Shown: positions 8,881-17,868 of the stretch, in pieces | Position numbering within the stretch: the first letter of the stretch is position 1 | How the letters are laid out: the number at the start of each line of letters is the position of its first letter | Source: Mucilaginibacter pankratovii | GTDB taxonomy: Bacteria > Bacteroidota > Bacteroidia > Sphingobacteriales > Sphingobacteriaceae | Assembly: GCF_014773265.1 (NCBI RefSeq) | Contig: NZ_JACWMY010000005.1 | Span: 62,001 to 126,000 of the forward strand | Direction of reading: 5' to 3' | DNA length: 64,000 bases | Program-made: the position numbers and the translations under genes | The notes under the pieces: model-generated | Database searches by the model: none | What the model was told of the DNA's origin: nothing | The model's input: only the letters and a program-made list of their open reading frames with translations

Positions 8881-8976
8881 CGTCATTGCGAGGTACGAAG
8901 CAATCTCTACATAGGACAGGCTACTTTGCAGATCGCTCTGCTTATAGGGAGATTGCTTCGTTCCTCGCAATTGACG
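8881..8976. repeat. REP/MITE-like palindromic element
   Basis: The arms at 8881-8907 and 8949-8976 are reverse complements of about 27 bp (core ATTGCGAGG...GAAGCAATCTC) with one mismatch and one inserted T, around a 41-bp centre. It fills the gap between the convergent ends of gpmA and the S9 peptidase gene. I recall the same ATTGCGAGGAACGAAGCAAT core as a high-copy repeat in Mucilaginibacter-like genomes, which is memory and not a search. Confidence 0.75.
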
Positions 8977-8987
8977 TGGTGTTTTAA

Positions 8988-11801
8988 TTACTTCCCACTC
9001 ATCTCTAATCCCCAATCTTTACCTTTGTTAACTGCGGGCACACCTTTATCCATCCAAACCGGCATCGGTTCACCTTTTAAAAAGTGACCGAAGAACTGCG
9101 CTTCGCGGATGCTGATGTCTTTGCGGTTCTGTCGTTTTACCAGGTTGTGGGCCTCGTCGTTGTATTGCAGCAGCCAAACGGGTTTGCCCAGGCGACGCAG
9201 GGCGGTAAACATTTCTATCCCCTGGTACCATGGCACGGCGCCATCAGCATCGTTACTCATGATAACTACCGGTGTTTTTACCTTCGGAAACTGGAATAAT
9301 GGTGAGTTCTCTATATAAAGTTCAGGCTTTTCCCACAGCGTTGCGCCGATACGGCTCTGTGTTTTTTCGTATTGGAATTGGCGGTTCACGCCGCTTTCCC
9401 AGCGGATACCGCCGTAGGCGGAGGTCATGTTAGCCACCGGGGCACCTGCCCATGCCGCCGCGTACATATTGGTTTGGGTGATGAGATATGCTACCTGGTA
9501 ACCACCCCAGCTTTGGCCCTGTATGCCGATGTGCGCGGCATCTACCCAACTATTCTTCTTTAACGATTCCACACCCGAGTTTACAAACTCTACAGCCGAA
9601 GCACCCGGATGCCCGTTGATGTAACTGATATCCGGCGCGAATACCAAGTACCCGTTACTTACAAACCAGGAGATAGGCAAGCGCGAAGGTGTAGGAGCAG
9701 GGGCCTGGTAGGTGTAAAGCCCGTCGCTCAGTTTTTCGTAGAAATAGGCGATCATCGGGTACTTTTTAGCCGGGTCGAAATCTTCTGGCTTATATAAAAT
9801 ACCTTTCGATTTGTAACCTTTTGGCGTTGTCCATTGCACCAGCTCGGCAGTACCCCAGTTGTATTCGGCTTGCTGCAGGTTTATGGCGCTAAGTTTTAAC
9901 TCTTTTTTCAAGTCGGCAGATACATACAGGTTAGGCGACTGTGTATAGCTTGATTTGGTATAGATAAATACATCAGCATTTTTAGCTTTTTGCAAGCTGC
10001 TGTACGTTACCGGCGCAACAATTACTTTAAGCGGATCGGCCTCTGTACCCAGTGTTTTGGTATAATACCCCCACTGCTTACTCTCTTCGTTTTGCGCGAT
10101 AAGCCAAAGCGCTTTTTTTGACGGGATGAATTTCTCTTCGCTGTCAGTTGAGCTATAGCGGAACTTAATTTTATTTTGACGGCCAAGGTGGTTGGTGAGG
10201 TTAACCGCATGGCCTGTTGCCGGGTCTACGCTCCAGATATCGTACCTGTCGTAGATCAGCACATTTTTATCATCCTTTTCCCAACCTGCAATGCCGTAAG
10301 CGCCGGGGTCGTCGGGTACATCATTTTCTTCGTCGCCCATTTTTACGGCGGTGGCCGCGGTTAAATTCAGCTTTTTGCCCGTCGCGATAGCGTAAGAATG
10401 CCAGTTTTGGCCTTTCGAATCAAACCAGATCACATAATTGCCGCCCGGCGAAATACGGTAATTTGCCTTTGCGCGGGTATTGATGCGGGTGCGCTCCCCG
10501 GTTTTGGTATTGATCAAAAATGCCTCCTGGTTGCTGCCGCCTTCCCACTGCGATTGTACGCGTGCACCGGTATCGGCCAGGCCCAACACATAGCCGCCGT
10601 CGTTATTATCGGGCACGGCTATATCCCTAATGTTTTCGTCGCCCAGTTGAATGAGTTTTCGCTCGCCTTCGTTTGGGCGGATAACGGCTAAATAGCTTCG
10701 TTTTAATTCCTTCTGCAGATTCTTTAGCTGGTAGGGCTGCAGGTAATCATCTTTATAGTTCCAGATGTCCAGCCTCGCTACTTCAAAATCTACCAGCGTG
10801 GTATCGGCAGGTTTTGGGATAGGAGCAGTGCCAAAGAACAGGTTATCGCCATTTTTGCTGAAGTAAATTTTACCATCGCCGCTGGCCGCCCAGTTTGCCG
10901 TCATGCCGGCACTGCCCTGTGCGGCAATTACATCGGCGCTATCTTTTGTGGTGTTGTAATAGTAAAGTTTAAATGGCTTTACCAGCGCCTTTTCCGGGTT
11001 TTTCTCGGCGGTAAAAGCAAGCTGTTTGCCGGCATCGTCAAAAGCGAGGTTACGGTAATTGCCCCGGCCGGTACTGACGGTTTTAAGACTGTCTTTTTCC
11101 ACATCGTATACAAACAGGCCCGACTTTATATCCTTCGACTTTTTGGGGGCGGTAACCGAGTATGCCAGCAGCTTACCATTTTTGCTCAATATATAATCGC
11201 TCACATATTTAAACGTCCTCGATTTACCGCTTATTAAAGCCCTCAGCGTAAGCTCCGCACCATCTTTAACGGGAGGTGCAATAGTATTTGCTATTGCTTT
11301 TTTCGAAGTATCGCCCCCCTCAGGTTTCTTTACGGTATCGGCAGGGGATAAGTAGGCGATAATCGATGCTTTTTCGGCTATTTTAAAGGAGCGGATAGCG
11401 GGTATTTTTTCTATGATTTTGCTCCCAAGCACGGTAATCCCCAGTGTATCCTTCGGAAATTCATTTTGCTTTTTCTTTTTGATCTTAGCCTGTCTCAGAT
11501 CTTTATAAAAAGGGCGGATCATAAACACGGCGTATTTAGAATCGGAGGTGATGCGTGCGGTATCGGCCCTTGCCACCCTTAATGGGTTCTTATTTTTGGC
11601 ATCAGTTATCACCAGGTCTGCGTCGCCTTCCTGTGGTTTTATCACATACAGTATAGATTTTCCGTCGTTACTGATGAGCTGGTTACTGATACTTTGCCAG
11701 CCATCATAAACAGATTGATCGAGCGGTTTTTTGGATATTTTTTGGGCAGATGCCCCCAAACAAGCAAAAAATAAGATTGCCGGTAACAGCGTTTTCTTCA
11801 T
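8988..11801 (-). CDS. Exported prolyl-oligopeptidase-type (S9) serine peptidase, 937 aa
   Basis: Periplasmic peptidase. The signal peptide [20 protein letters not shown] is followed by a long beta-propeller-like region (about 30-640) rich in [10 protein letters not shown] and [16 protein letters not shown] blades, then an alpha/beta hydrolase domain. The catalytic triad can be placed: Ser764 in GQSWGG, Asp853 in NDADGAVP and His885 in NDEAHNLV. The length fits the large Bacteroidota S9 family. [14 protein letters not shown] insert near residue 160 looks like a flexible linker. It is probably involved in peptide scavenging, since families of these are abundant in Bacteroidota. It is divergent from the histidine kinase gene with a 145-bp gap. 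Confidence 0.9.
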   Translation of the reverse strand: MKKTLLPAILFFACLGASAQKISKKPLDQSVYDGWQSISNQLISNDGKSILYVIKPQEGDADLVITDAKNKNPLRVARADTARITSDSKYAVFMIRPFYKDLRQAKIKKKKQNEFPKDTLGITVLGSKIIEKIPAIRSFKIAEKASIIAYLSPADTVKKPEGGDTSKKAIANTIAPPVKDGAELTLRALISGKSRTFKYVSDYILSKNGKLLAYSVTAPKKSKDIKSGLFVYDVEKDSLKTVSTGRGNYRNLAFDDAGKQLAFTAEKNPEKALVKPFKLYYYNTTKDSADVIAAQGSAGMTANWAASGDGKIYFSKNGDNLFFGTAPIPKPADTTLVDFEVARLDIWNYKDDYLQPYQLKNLQKELKRSYLAVIRPNEGERKLIQLGDENIRDIAVPDNNDGGYVLGLADTGARVQSQWEGGSNQEAFLINTKTGERTRINTRAKANYRISPGGNYVIWFDSKGQNWHSYAIATGKKLNLTAATAVKMGDEENDVPDDPGAYGIAGWEKDDKNVLIYDRYDIWSVDPATGHAVNLTNHLGRQNKIKFRYSSTDSEEKFIPSKKALWLIAQNEESKQWGYYTKTLGTEADPLKVIVAPVTYSSLQKAKNADVFIYTKSSYTQSPNLYVSADLKKELKLSAINLQQAEYNWGTAELVQWTTPKGYKSKGILYKPEDFDPAKKYPMIAYFYEKLSDGLYTYQAPAPTPSRLPISWFVSNGYLVFAPDISYINGHPGASAVEFVNSGVESLKKNSWVDAAHIGIQGQSWGGYQVAYLITQTNMYAAAWAGAPVANMTSAYGGIRWESGVNRQFQYEKTQSRIGATLWEKPELYIENSPLFQFPKVKTPVVIMSNDADGAVPWYQGIEMFTALRRLGKPVWLLQYNDEAHNLVKRQNRKDISIREAQFFGHFLKGEPMPVWMDKGVPAVNKGKDWGLEMSGK

Positions 11802-11946
11802 AGCAGGCAGATAAACCCTAAAGATGCTAAAATTTAACCCCCGCTGTAGATTGAAATGAAAAAGTTACAGGCCGGGGTATTAACCCCATAAAACTGAATA
11901 GCTAATTACATATATTTATCCCCTCCTTAATTTATAATTAAGTTTT

Positions 11947-13512
11947 ATGACAAATAATATACCGCCGGCCAAATATCACATGCATTTGCAGGGCGGTGGC
12001 GAAATGGGGGAGTTAACACGGGCGTTCGACTGGGCTTCAAGCCCTTTGGGAGACCCGGAAACATGGCCGCAAAGCTTACTTACCACCGTTAGTATCATCC
12101 TGCGGTCGAAGTTCCCGATGTTTTTGTGGTGGGGGAGCGATCTTATACAATTTTACAACGATGCTTACCGCCCCAGCCTGGGTGCAAACGGCAAGCACCC
12201 CAAAGCCCTTGGGCAAAAAGGCGAAAAATGCTGGCCGGAAATATGGCCCATTATAAAACCGCTGATAGACCAGGTAATGGGAGGTGGCGAGGCCACCTGG
12301 GAGGAGGACAGCCTGATACCCATTTATCGGAACAACCGGGTTGAGGATGTGTACTGGACATTTGGCTACAGCCCGGTGATAGATGAAAATGGCGTACCTG
12401 CCGGTGTATTGGTTATCTGTAACGAAACTACCGGTAAAGTTAAAACCCATCAGCAAATTATCGACGCAAAAAAGGAATTGGAGTTTGCCGTTGAGGCAGG
12501 CGAACTGGCTACCTGGGACCTGAACCCCGCTACCAACAAAATTGTAGGTAATGCGCGGATTAAGGAATGGTATGGAATGCCGGCAGAAAATGAGATAGAT
12601 TTAGCACGCGCGGTAAATGTGATAGCCGGGGAGGACCGCAATAGGGTTTTAGAGGCTATTGATAAGGCAACCAGGCGCGGATCAGATGGTAATTTCAATA
12701 TAGACTATACTATTATTCCTGCTGATACCGGCATCCGTCGCGTTGTGAAGGGTGTTGGTAAAGCAGTGTTTGATGCTGAAGGGACTGCCATTCGCTTTAG
12801 CGGCACCTTGCAGGATATAACCGAAGACCGCACCATACAGCTGCGTAAAGATGAATTCATCAGTGTAGCGAGCCATGAATTAAAAACGCCCATCACATCG
12901 CTTAACGCATCGATGCAGATACTACAAAAGCTGGTAAAGACCGAAGAGGTAAGCGACAAGATCAGGCTGTTTGTAGGGAAGGCGGGCAATAACTTAAATA
13001 AACTGGTGCACTTGCTGGATGATCTGCTTAACGTTACCAAACTGCAGCAGGGGCAGCTGGCCCTAAACAAAACAAGGTTTAACCTGGGCGATCTGATCAA
13101 TGATAGCTGCGAGCATTTAGGGCAGGAAGACAGTTACCCCATTTATATTACCGGCGAACCGGATGTAATGGTTTATGCCGATTACCGCCGGATAGACCAG
13201 GTATTGGTAAACCTGGTGAACAACGCCATCAAGTACTCGCCGCAATCAAAAAAAGTAGATATCAGCTACGGTCGCGATAACGGGATGGCTGTTGTACACG
13301 TGCAGGATTACGGCATAGGCATAAACCCGGAGAAACTCCCGCATTTGTTCGACAGGTATTACCGGGTGGACGGGCTGGGTCACCAATTTTCGGGGTTGGG
13401 ATTGGGCCTTTACATTAGCGCCGAGATAATTAAACGGCACGATGGGCAGATCAGCGTAGATAGTGTATGGGGCAATGGCAGTACATTTTCGTTTACATTG
13501 CCGTTGGATTGA
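11947..13512 (+). CDS. Cytosolic PAS-domain sensor histidine kinase
   Basis: The 521-residue kinase has no membrane segment. The N-terminus (about 20-165) is a PAS/GAF-like sensor region of a kind often found in Bacteroidota and proteobacterial kinases (FDWASSPLGDPETWPQSL, then LWWGSDLIQFYNDAYRP). A PAS-3 domain with PAC motif (FSGTLQDITEDR) follows at about 170-295. HisKA has the phospho-accepting His310 in SHELKTPI. The HATPase has N box LVNNAIKYSP, G1 DYGIGI and G2 GLGLGLYIS. There is no receiver domain and no response regulator next door, so it is an orphan kinase. Its cytosolic location suggests an internal signal (redox, light or a ligand), which is inference. Confidence 0.92.
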   Translation: MTNNIPPAKYHMHLQGGGEMGELTRAFDWASSPLGDPETWPQSLLTTVSIILRSKFPMFLWWGSDLIQFYNDAYRPSLGANGKHPKALGQKGEKCWPEIWPIIKPLIDQVMGGGEATWEEDSLIPIYRNNRVEDVYWTFGYSPVIDENGVPAGVLVICNETTGKVKTHQQIIDAKKELEFAVEAGELATWDLNPATNKIVGNARIKEWYGMPAENEIDLARAVNVIAGEDRNRVLEAIDKATRRGSDGNFNIDYTIIPADTGIRRVVKGVGKAVFDAEGTAIRFSGTLQDITEDRTIQLRKDEFISVASHELKTPITSLNASMQILQKLVKTEEVSDKIRLFVGKAGNNLNKLVHLLDDLLNVTKLQQGQLALNKTRFNLGDLINDSCEHLGQEDSYPIYITGEPDVMVYADYRRIDQVLVNLVNNAIKYSPQSKKVDISYGRDNGMAVVHVQDYGIGINPEKLPHLFDRYYRVDGLGHQFSGLGLGLYISAEIIKRHDGQISVDSVWGNGSTFSFTLPLD

Positions 13513-13576
13513 TTAAATATATAAATTTTCGGCCCGTACAAACAATAGCCTACTTTGCTGATTTATACAGCTAAAC

Positions 13577-14509
13577 ATGGCTTCATCCAAAACATCCATC
13601 TACGCGGCGCTTATTGCTAACCTGCTCATTGCGGTCACCAAATTTATTGCCGGCGGCATCAGTAACAGCGCTGCAATGGTGGCGGAGGGGGTACACTCGG
13701 TTGTAGATACCGTGAATGAATTATTTTTGCTGCTTGGCATTCATCGCAGCAAAAAACTGCCTGATGCCACACATCCATTCGGGTATGGTAAGGAGCTTTA
13801 CTTTTGGTCGTTCATTGTTTCTATCATGATCTTTGGGCTTGGCGGCGGTATCTCTATTTACCAGGGCATCGCCCATATCATCAAACCCGAAGAACTTGGC
13901 GACCCAACTATCAACTATATTGTATTAAGCCTGTCTATCGTATTCGAAGGGGCGTCTCTTATTATCGCCATCAAACAATTCAACAAAATACGCGGCACCA
14001 CACCGTTTTGGCAAGCGGTTATTAAAAGTAAGGATCCTTCCAGTTTCCTGGTTTTGTTTGAGGATGCAGCCGCTGTTGCCGGTTTGTTTATCGTGATGAT
14101 ATGCGTCTACATAAGTCACCGGTTTAATAAGCCTTATGTAGACGGTGTTGCGTCGCTGCTGGTTGGTTTAATATTGGTAGTGGTATCGGCAATTTTAGCA
14201 CGCGAGAGCCGCAGCCTGTTGATGGGCGAGGGGGTATCTACCCAAACACGCGATAAAATTTGCAGGCTTGTGGAAGGGGACAACCATGTTACCAAGGTGA
14301 TGCATATCCTCTCTACCTACCAATCGCCAACGGAGGTGTTGTTGATGCTGATCGTAGCTTTTAAGGAAGATATGGATACTTCGGAGATAAACGTAGCTAT
14401 CGACAGGATCCGCGACGATGTAAAGGCAGAATTTAAGTTTGTGCGTTTTGTAGTGATACAGCCTGAAAGTTTGGAGCACCATATTTTGTGGAACGACGAT
14501 AAGCATTAA
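13577..14509 (+). CDS. Cation diffusion facilitator family transporter
   Basis: Inner-membrane divalent-metal/proton antiporter, 310 residues. TM1 starts AALIANLLIAVTKFIAGG. TM2 carries the EGVHSVVDTVNE metal site (HxxxD). HPFGYGKELYFW is the loop signature of the family, and four more hydrophobic segments follow. A second HxxxD site in TM5 is not obvious: the region reads FEDAAAVAGLFIVM (E/D-D type), as in the CDF subgroup with an FEDAAA signature. The C-terminal 90 residues form the cytosolic domain. Substrate (Zn, Fe, Mn) cannot be decided. It follows the histidine kinase gene by 64 bp and could be co-transcribed. Confidence 0.9.
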   Translation: MASSKTSIYAALIANLLIAVTKFIAGGISNSAAMVAEGVHSVVDTVNELFLLLGIHRSKKLPDATHPFGYGKELYFWSFIVSIMIFGLGGGISIYQGIAHIIKPEELGDPTINYIVLSLSIVFEGASLIIAIKQFNKIRGTTPFWQAVIKSKDPSSFLVLFEDAAAVAGLFIVMICVYISHRFNKPYVDGVASLLVGLILVVVSAILARESRSLLMGEGVSTQTRDKICRLVEGDNHVTKVMHILSTYQSPTEVLLMLIVAFKEDMDTSEINVAIDRIRDDVKAEFKFVRFVVIQPESLEHHILWNDDKH

Positions 14510-14529
14510 GTCCCCCGGATTTTAATTTA

Positions 14530-14537
14530 TAGCTTTG
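14530..14537 (+). promoter_or_regulatory. Putative -7 element (TAGCTTTG) of the hydrolase gene
   Basis: TAGCTTTG is an exact TAnnTTTG match 14 nt before the ATG at 14552, implying a leader of about 10 nt. No TTG is seen 17-23 nt upstream. Confidence 0.4.
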
Positions 14538-14551
14538 CCGGCGCAAGCTCC

Positions 14552-15412
14552 ATGAAAAAACTAAAACAAATAATAGCACAGGTAAAAACTACCGATGAAG
14601 CATCCGCGGGATTTAACGATCTGCTTTGGCAGCTTATTTGCTATTCGCCAAAAATGCCGGTGCGTTTGCAGCAGCAGCAATTGCTGGATGAGGCCGAAAA
14701 GTTTAGCTTAACCGCCTACGATGAGCATTTTACCCACACGCATTTAAAATTCAACGGCTTTAAATGGGGTAGCGGAACGCATAAAATTGTGATCACCCAC
14801 GGTTGGGGTTCCAAAGCAGCCGATTTTGCCGAATTGATAAACGCTTTGAGCCTAATACCCGATACCACCATAATTGCCTTTGATGTGCCGGGTAACGGCA
14901 GTTCGGAAGGGGAATTATCTAATGGCGCCTTGTTTGCCGATGCCGCAAAAGCGGTGATAGGCCAATACGGAACGCCGGATATTTTGATAGGGCATTCTTT
15001 GGGCGGCATGGCCAATATAATGGCTTTAAACGATAACGGTGCCAAGCCGAAACTACTGATCAGCGTAACGCCGCTCATCAGACTGAAAGAAAACTTTGAA
15101 AGCAGCATGGCTGCCGCCGGCGTATCTGCAGAACCGCAGGCGGCTTATTTGAAAAGCTTTGAAGAATTGGTAGGCAGGGCAGCATCCTCATACGATTTGG
15201 AAAAGCTGTATCAACGCGGGCCGGAGCAACAGCATTTTTTGCTTTATGATGAAGCGGATATGATATCACCGTATAAATTTATACGAGACTTTTTGTCGGC
15301 GCGTCCATTCATCAGGAACAAAAATTATACAGGTGCCGGTCATGCAGGTATTATCAGGTCGCCGGAGGTTATAGCCGATATCGTTGCAGCAATTAGCGCA
15401 ATTTTGAAATAG
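14552..15412 (+). CDS. Alpha/beta hydrolase
   Basis: Cytosolic 286-residue serine hydrolase. It has the oxyanion-region motif THGWGSKAADF at about residues 80-90, a FDVPGNGSSEG loop, the nucleophile elbow GHSLGG with Ser149, a lid region (170-230), a probable acid in LLYDEADMISP and a C-terminal His in GAGHAGIIRSPEV. The substrate is unknown. It is followed after 31 bp by an AraC-type gene and a VOC gene on the same strand, so the three may form a small detoxification-type unit. Confidence 0.88.
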   Translation: MKKLKQIIAQVKTTDEASAGFNDLLWQLICYSPKMPVRLQQQQLLDEAEKFSLTAYDEHFTHTHLKFNGFKWGSGTHKIVITHGWGSKAADFAELINALSLIPDTTIIAFDVPGNGSSEGELSNGALFADAAKAVIGQYGTPDILIGHSLGGMANIMALNDNGAKPKLLISVTPLIRLKENFESSMAAAGVSAEPQAAYLKSFEELVGRAASSYDLEKLYQRGPEQQHFLLYDEADMISPYKFIRDFLSARPFIRNKNYTGAGHAGIIRSPEVIADIVAAISAILK

Positions 15413-15432
15413 ACCGTGCTGTTTTAATTAAC

Positions 15433-15440
15433 TAAATTTG
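15433..15440 (+). promoter_or_regulatory. Putative -7 element (TAAATTTG) of the AraC-type gene
   Basis: An exact TAnnTTTG match ending 3 nt before the ATG at 15444. A TTG lies at 15404-15406, 26 nt upstream, slightly beyond the usual spacing. If real, transcription would begin at about the ATG itself (leaderless). It may instead be chance. Confidence 0.3.
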
Positions 15441-15443
15441 TTC

Positions 15444-15890
15444 ATGCCCCAGCCAGCAGCAACAATTTTCCTCAAAATATATCTCTACCGGCGGGTAGTG
15501 CAGGCCAAGCTGTTTATTGATGCGCATTACCATCAGCCCATTAATTTAGCTGCAATTGCCGACGAGGCTTATTTCTCCAAATATCATTTTATCCGCCTGT
15601 TTAAAGCCGCTTATGGTAATACCCCCCACCAGTATTTAATGGCTGTGCGGATAAACAACGCCCAGCTTCTGCTGAAAACAGGTATGCCCGTTACGGACGT
15701 TTGTTACGCCATCGGCTTCGATAGCATCAGTTCTTTTTCCGCGCTGTTCAAGCGGATCACTAAGCATTCGCCGGCTGTCTGGCAGCAAACGGAATTGAAA
15801 CGCGCTGCCGAAATGAAAATAGCACCGCTCAATTTTATTCCAAACTGTTTTGCCCAACAAAACGGGTGGACCCCAAACCGCAATTTTTAA
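15444..15890 (+). CDS. AraC-family HTH regulator, DNA-binding domain only
   Basis: The 148-residue product is almost only the double HTH of AraC/XylS proteins. HTH1 is INLAAIADEAYFSKYHFIRL, then FKAAYGNTPHQYL. HTH2 is MPVTDVCYAIGFDSISSFSA, then LFKRITKHSPAVW. There is no N-terminal ligand domain. I start at the ATG at 15444 rather than the in-frame TTG 6 nt upstream. The C-terminal tail (NFIPNCFAQQNGWTPNRNF) is short and of unknown role. It lies 52 bp upstream of a VOC protein gene that it may regulate, a pairing often seen in Bacteroidota. Confidence 0.87.
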   Translation: MPQPAATIFLKIYLYRRVVQAKLFIDAHYHQPINLAAIADEAYFSKYHFIRLFKAAYGNTPHQYLMAVRINNAQLLLKTGMPVTDVCYAIGFDSISSFSALFKRITKHSPAVWQQTELKRAAEMKIAPLNFIPNCFAQQNGWTPNRNF

Positions 15891-15942
15891 CAACAAAACG
15901 AGTCCGCAGTTACCGACCTTTAGCCGGATAAACAAAAATACC

Positions 15943-16356
15943 ATGATCACAAAAATGAACCACGTGAGCATCTTTGTCCTTAACCAGGATAGTGCTTTTG
16001 ATTTTTATGTAAACAAGCTGGGTTTTAACGTGCATACCGATGCCAGCATGGGCCCCGGTAAGCGCTGGCTTACCGTTTGCCCGCCCGAACAGCCCGAGCT
16101 GGAGATAAGCCTAATGGCAATAAACGAAGGCATGATGTTTAAACAGGAAGCAGCAGAACAAATGCGCGTGCTGGTGAGCAAAGGCACCTTTGGCTTTGGT
16201 GTTTTTGAATGTAATGACCTGCTTGCAACCTATGAAGAGCTAAAGGCAAAAGGAGTGGAGTTCACCAAAGAACCTACCAAAGAATTTTACGGTTTTGAAG
16301 CGCTGTTTAAAGACGATTCGGGGAATTGGTTTTCATTGGGCGAGAAGAAGCAATAA
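15943..16356 (+). CDS. VOC superfamily protein (glyoxalase/dioxygenase fold)
   Basis: The 137-residue protein starts MITKMNHVSIFVLNQDSAFD, the classic first strand and helix of a VOC domain with an early His. DFYVNKLGFNV, GFGVFECND and GFEALFKDDSGNWFSL follow, the last ending in the usual FxDxxGNxxxL motif. An in-frame extension back to 15850 would overlap the AraC gene and adds no conserved sequence, so I use the ATG at 15943. The substrate is unknown. It could be a glyoxalase, dioxygenase or antibiotic-binding type protein. Confidence 0.88.
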   Translation: MITKMNHVSIFVLNQDSAFDFYVNKLGFNVHTDASMGPGKRWLTVCPPEQPELEISLMAINEGMMFKQEAAEQMRVLVSKGTFGFGVFECNDLLATYEELKAKGVEFTKEPTKEFYGFEALFKDDSGNWFSLGEKKQ

Positions 16357-16421
16357 ACACGAATTTCACGAATGACGCGAATTCCACGAATTAAAAATCC
16401 GCTTTACTTCGTGGAATTCTC
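16357..16421. repeat. CACGAATT repeat cluster and GAATTCCACGAA palindrome between convergent genes
   Basis: CACGAATTTCACGAATG is followed by GCGAATTCCACGAATT, and the reverse complement TTCGTGGAATTC lies about 20 bp on at 16409-16420. The right arm is part of the last codons of the minus-strand nucleotidase gene. It probably works as a shared hairpin terminator. I recall CACGAATTTCACGAAT strings as common intergenic repeats in Bacteroidota. Confidence 0.55.
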
Positions 16422-16943
16422 TTTTGATAGAATGTTTAAAACCTCATCCCAGTTATTTGCGCGCACATGGTGGTTGGCGCTCACGTTATGGTAAGCATGG
16501 AACATGATGGTTTTGCCCTTAAAATTATCCAGATTTTTCAGGTGGTCGTCTATCATGTAATCGGTATTGATGATGCTTTTATCGCCACAAAAAACAATGT
16601 TGCGCCAGCTTATAAAAGGGAAGTTTATATTAAGCCATTCCAGCTTTTCGGGCAGGCTTAAAGGGAATTCCATAGCGGCCGATACAATGTACACCTCGTA
16701 CGTTTCCATCAGCTTTTTAACGGCTTCCACAGCGCCGTCCATTACAGGTAAGCTTAAAAAGAACCCGGGAGATAATACAAACCTGCGCGCCAAACCCGCT
16801 TCGGGGAAGAGTGTATCATCATTTTTTCCGGCCAAATCATCCTTGGTGAAGAGGGTGCCGTAATCGCGCTGGTACCAATCTAAAAACTGCTGCTCTACAT
16901 CGGCAATTACGCCATCCATATCTATTGCTATCGATTTTCTCAT
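16404..16943 (-). CDS. 5'(3')-deoxyribonucleotidase (NT5C family HAD)
   Basis: Cytosolic HAD phosphatase acting on deoxynucleoside monophosphates in nucleotide turnover. It has the HAD motif I DMDGVIADVEQQFLDWY at the N-terminus (nucleophile Asp8, acid/base Asp10), VYIVSAAMEFP as motif II with the conserved Ser, NIVFCGDKSIINTDYMIDD (motif III Lys, then motif IV with the DD pair), and a C-terminal NWDEVLNIL helix. At 179 residues it matches single-domain bacterial members. The final codons overlap a palindromic repeat. The gene stands alone. Confidence 0.88.
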   Translation of the reverse strand: MRKSIAIDMDGVIADVEQQFLDWYQRDYGTLFTKDDLAGKNDDTLFPEAGLARRFVLSPGFFLSLPVMDGAVEAVKKLMETYEVYIVSAAMEFPLSLPEKLEWLNINFPFISWRNIVFCGDKSIINTDYMIDDHLKNLDNFKGKTIMFHAYHNVSANHHVRANNWDEVLNILSKENSTK

Positions 16944-17142
16944 GTTAGTGTTTGTTATCTGTTTTTTGGGTTTACGGGCGTCGCAAAAATAGATTATTAT
17001 AGGATAAAAAATTAATTAAAAACGGTGTTTGCAGAGCTATATTATACTTTTTTGGAGTAATAAAAATATATATTAATTACGTGTAATATTTGAAATAACA
17101 GGTGTTGTTCCCCGTTCAAGCAACTCATCTAAACACCAAAAA

Positions 17143-17805
17143 ATGAAGAAAATTTTCACAATGGCAATGCTCCTCATCGCCGCTCAATTTGCAAAAGCTC
17201 AAACCGAAAAAGGCAACCAAACACTCGGTGTAAACCTGCAGTTTCAGCATTCAAACAGTACAGGTACTAATATAGACCCGGTTAGCAAGTCGATCACTGT
17301 TCAGGACCAAAAAAGCACCAGTTTTTACACCGGCCCTATTTACAGCTATTTTATCAGCAACAATCTTGATCTGGGTGGTTCATTGTTATACAGTTCAAAC
17401 CGTAGTACCTACGGCGATGCTGCTGGCGAACAAAAGCAGACTAACAGTAGTTTTGGCGGTACCATATTCCTGCGTAAATATTTTATGTATCAAAACAAAA
17501 TTGGGCTTCGCGCCGGCCCTTACGCGGCTTATAGCCACAGTAACTCAAAATTTAATAATGTTCCGGTTAACTCCGTTTATGATACAAAAACGACGGGCGA
17601 TAACTACGGTGCCGGTATCAATGCGGAATTGTTGTATTACCCCACAAGCCATTTGGGCGTATCATTAACGCTGGCTAATGTAAGCTATAACCACTATAAA
17701 AGCGACAGCGGCAACAGGGGAAGAAATAGCGGCGATTCCGTTAACGCCACCTTTTTAAATAGCGGCCTGGGCGTATCTGTATTTTATACTTTTACAGGTA
17801 AGTAA
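17143..17805 (+). CDS. Outer membrane beta-barrel protein
   Basis: The 220-residue product has signal peptide MKKIFTMAMLLIAAQFAKAQ. The mature part is a series of alternating amphipathic strands with aromatic belts (GVNLQFQHSN, LDLGGSLLYSSNRS, SFGGTIFLRKYF, IGLRAGPYAAYSH, GVSLTLANVSYNHYK) and ends in a beta strand with aromatic residues (LGVSVFYTFTGK), which is usual for Omp assembly by the Bam complex. It probably has 8-10 strands, OmpW/OmpX-like in size. No transport role can be assigned. It is preceded by a 199-bp AT-rich gap and followed by a strong terminator. Confidence 0.82.
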   Translation: MKKIFTMAMLLIAAQFAKAQTEKGNQTLGVNLQFQHSNSTGTNIDPVSKSITVQDQKSTSFYTGPIYSYFISNNLDLGGSLLYSSNRSTYGDAAGEQKQTNSSFGGTIFLRKYFMYQNKIGLRAGPYAAYSHSNSKFNNVPVNSVYDTKTTGDNYGAGINAELLYYPTSHLGVSLTLANVSYNHYKSDSGNRGRNSGDSVNATFLNSGLGVSVFYTFTGK

Positions 17806-17833
17806 CTGCAAGTAAAATTCTTTAAACCAAAAA

Positions 17834-17868
17834 GATCCGGTTGCTTTCAGCACCGGGTCTTTTTTTTT
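17834..17868 (+). terminator. Rho-independent terminator after the beta-barrel gene
   Basis: Stem of 11-12 bp (GATCCGGTTGCT / AGCACCGGGTC, with one bulge and one G-T pair) around a TTC loop, followed by nine T. The T-run touches the stop codon of the convergent minus-strand gene. Confidence 0.9.

Noticed and set aside
15850..15942. N-terminal extension of the VOC gene into the AraC gene
   Set aside because: Overlaps the AraC coding sequence and adds 31 residues with no family match. The internal ATG gives the usual VOC start.
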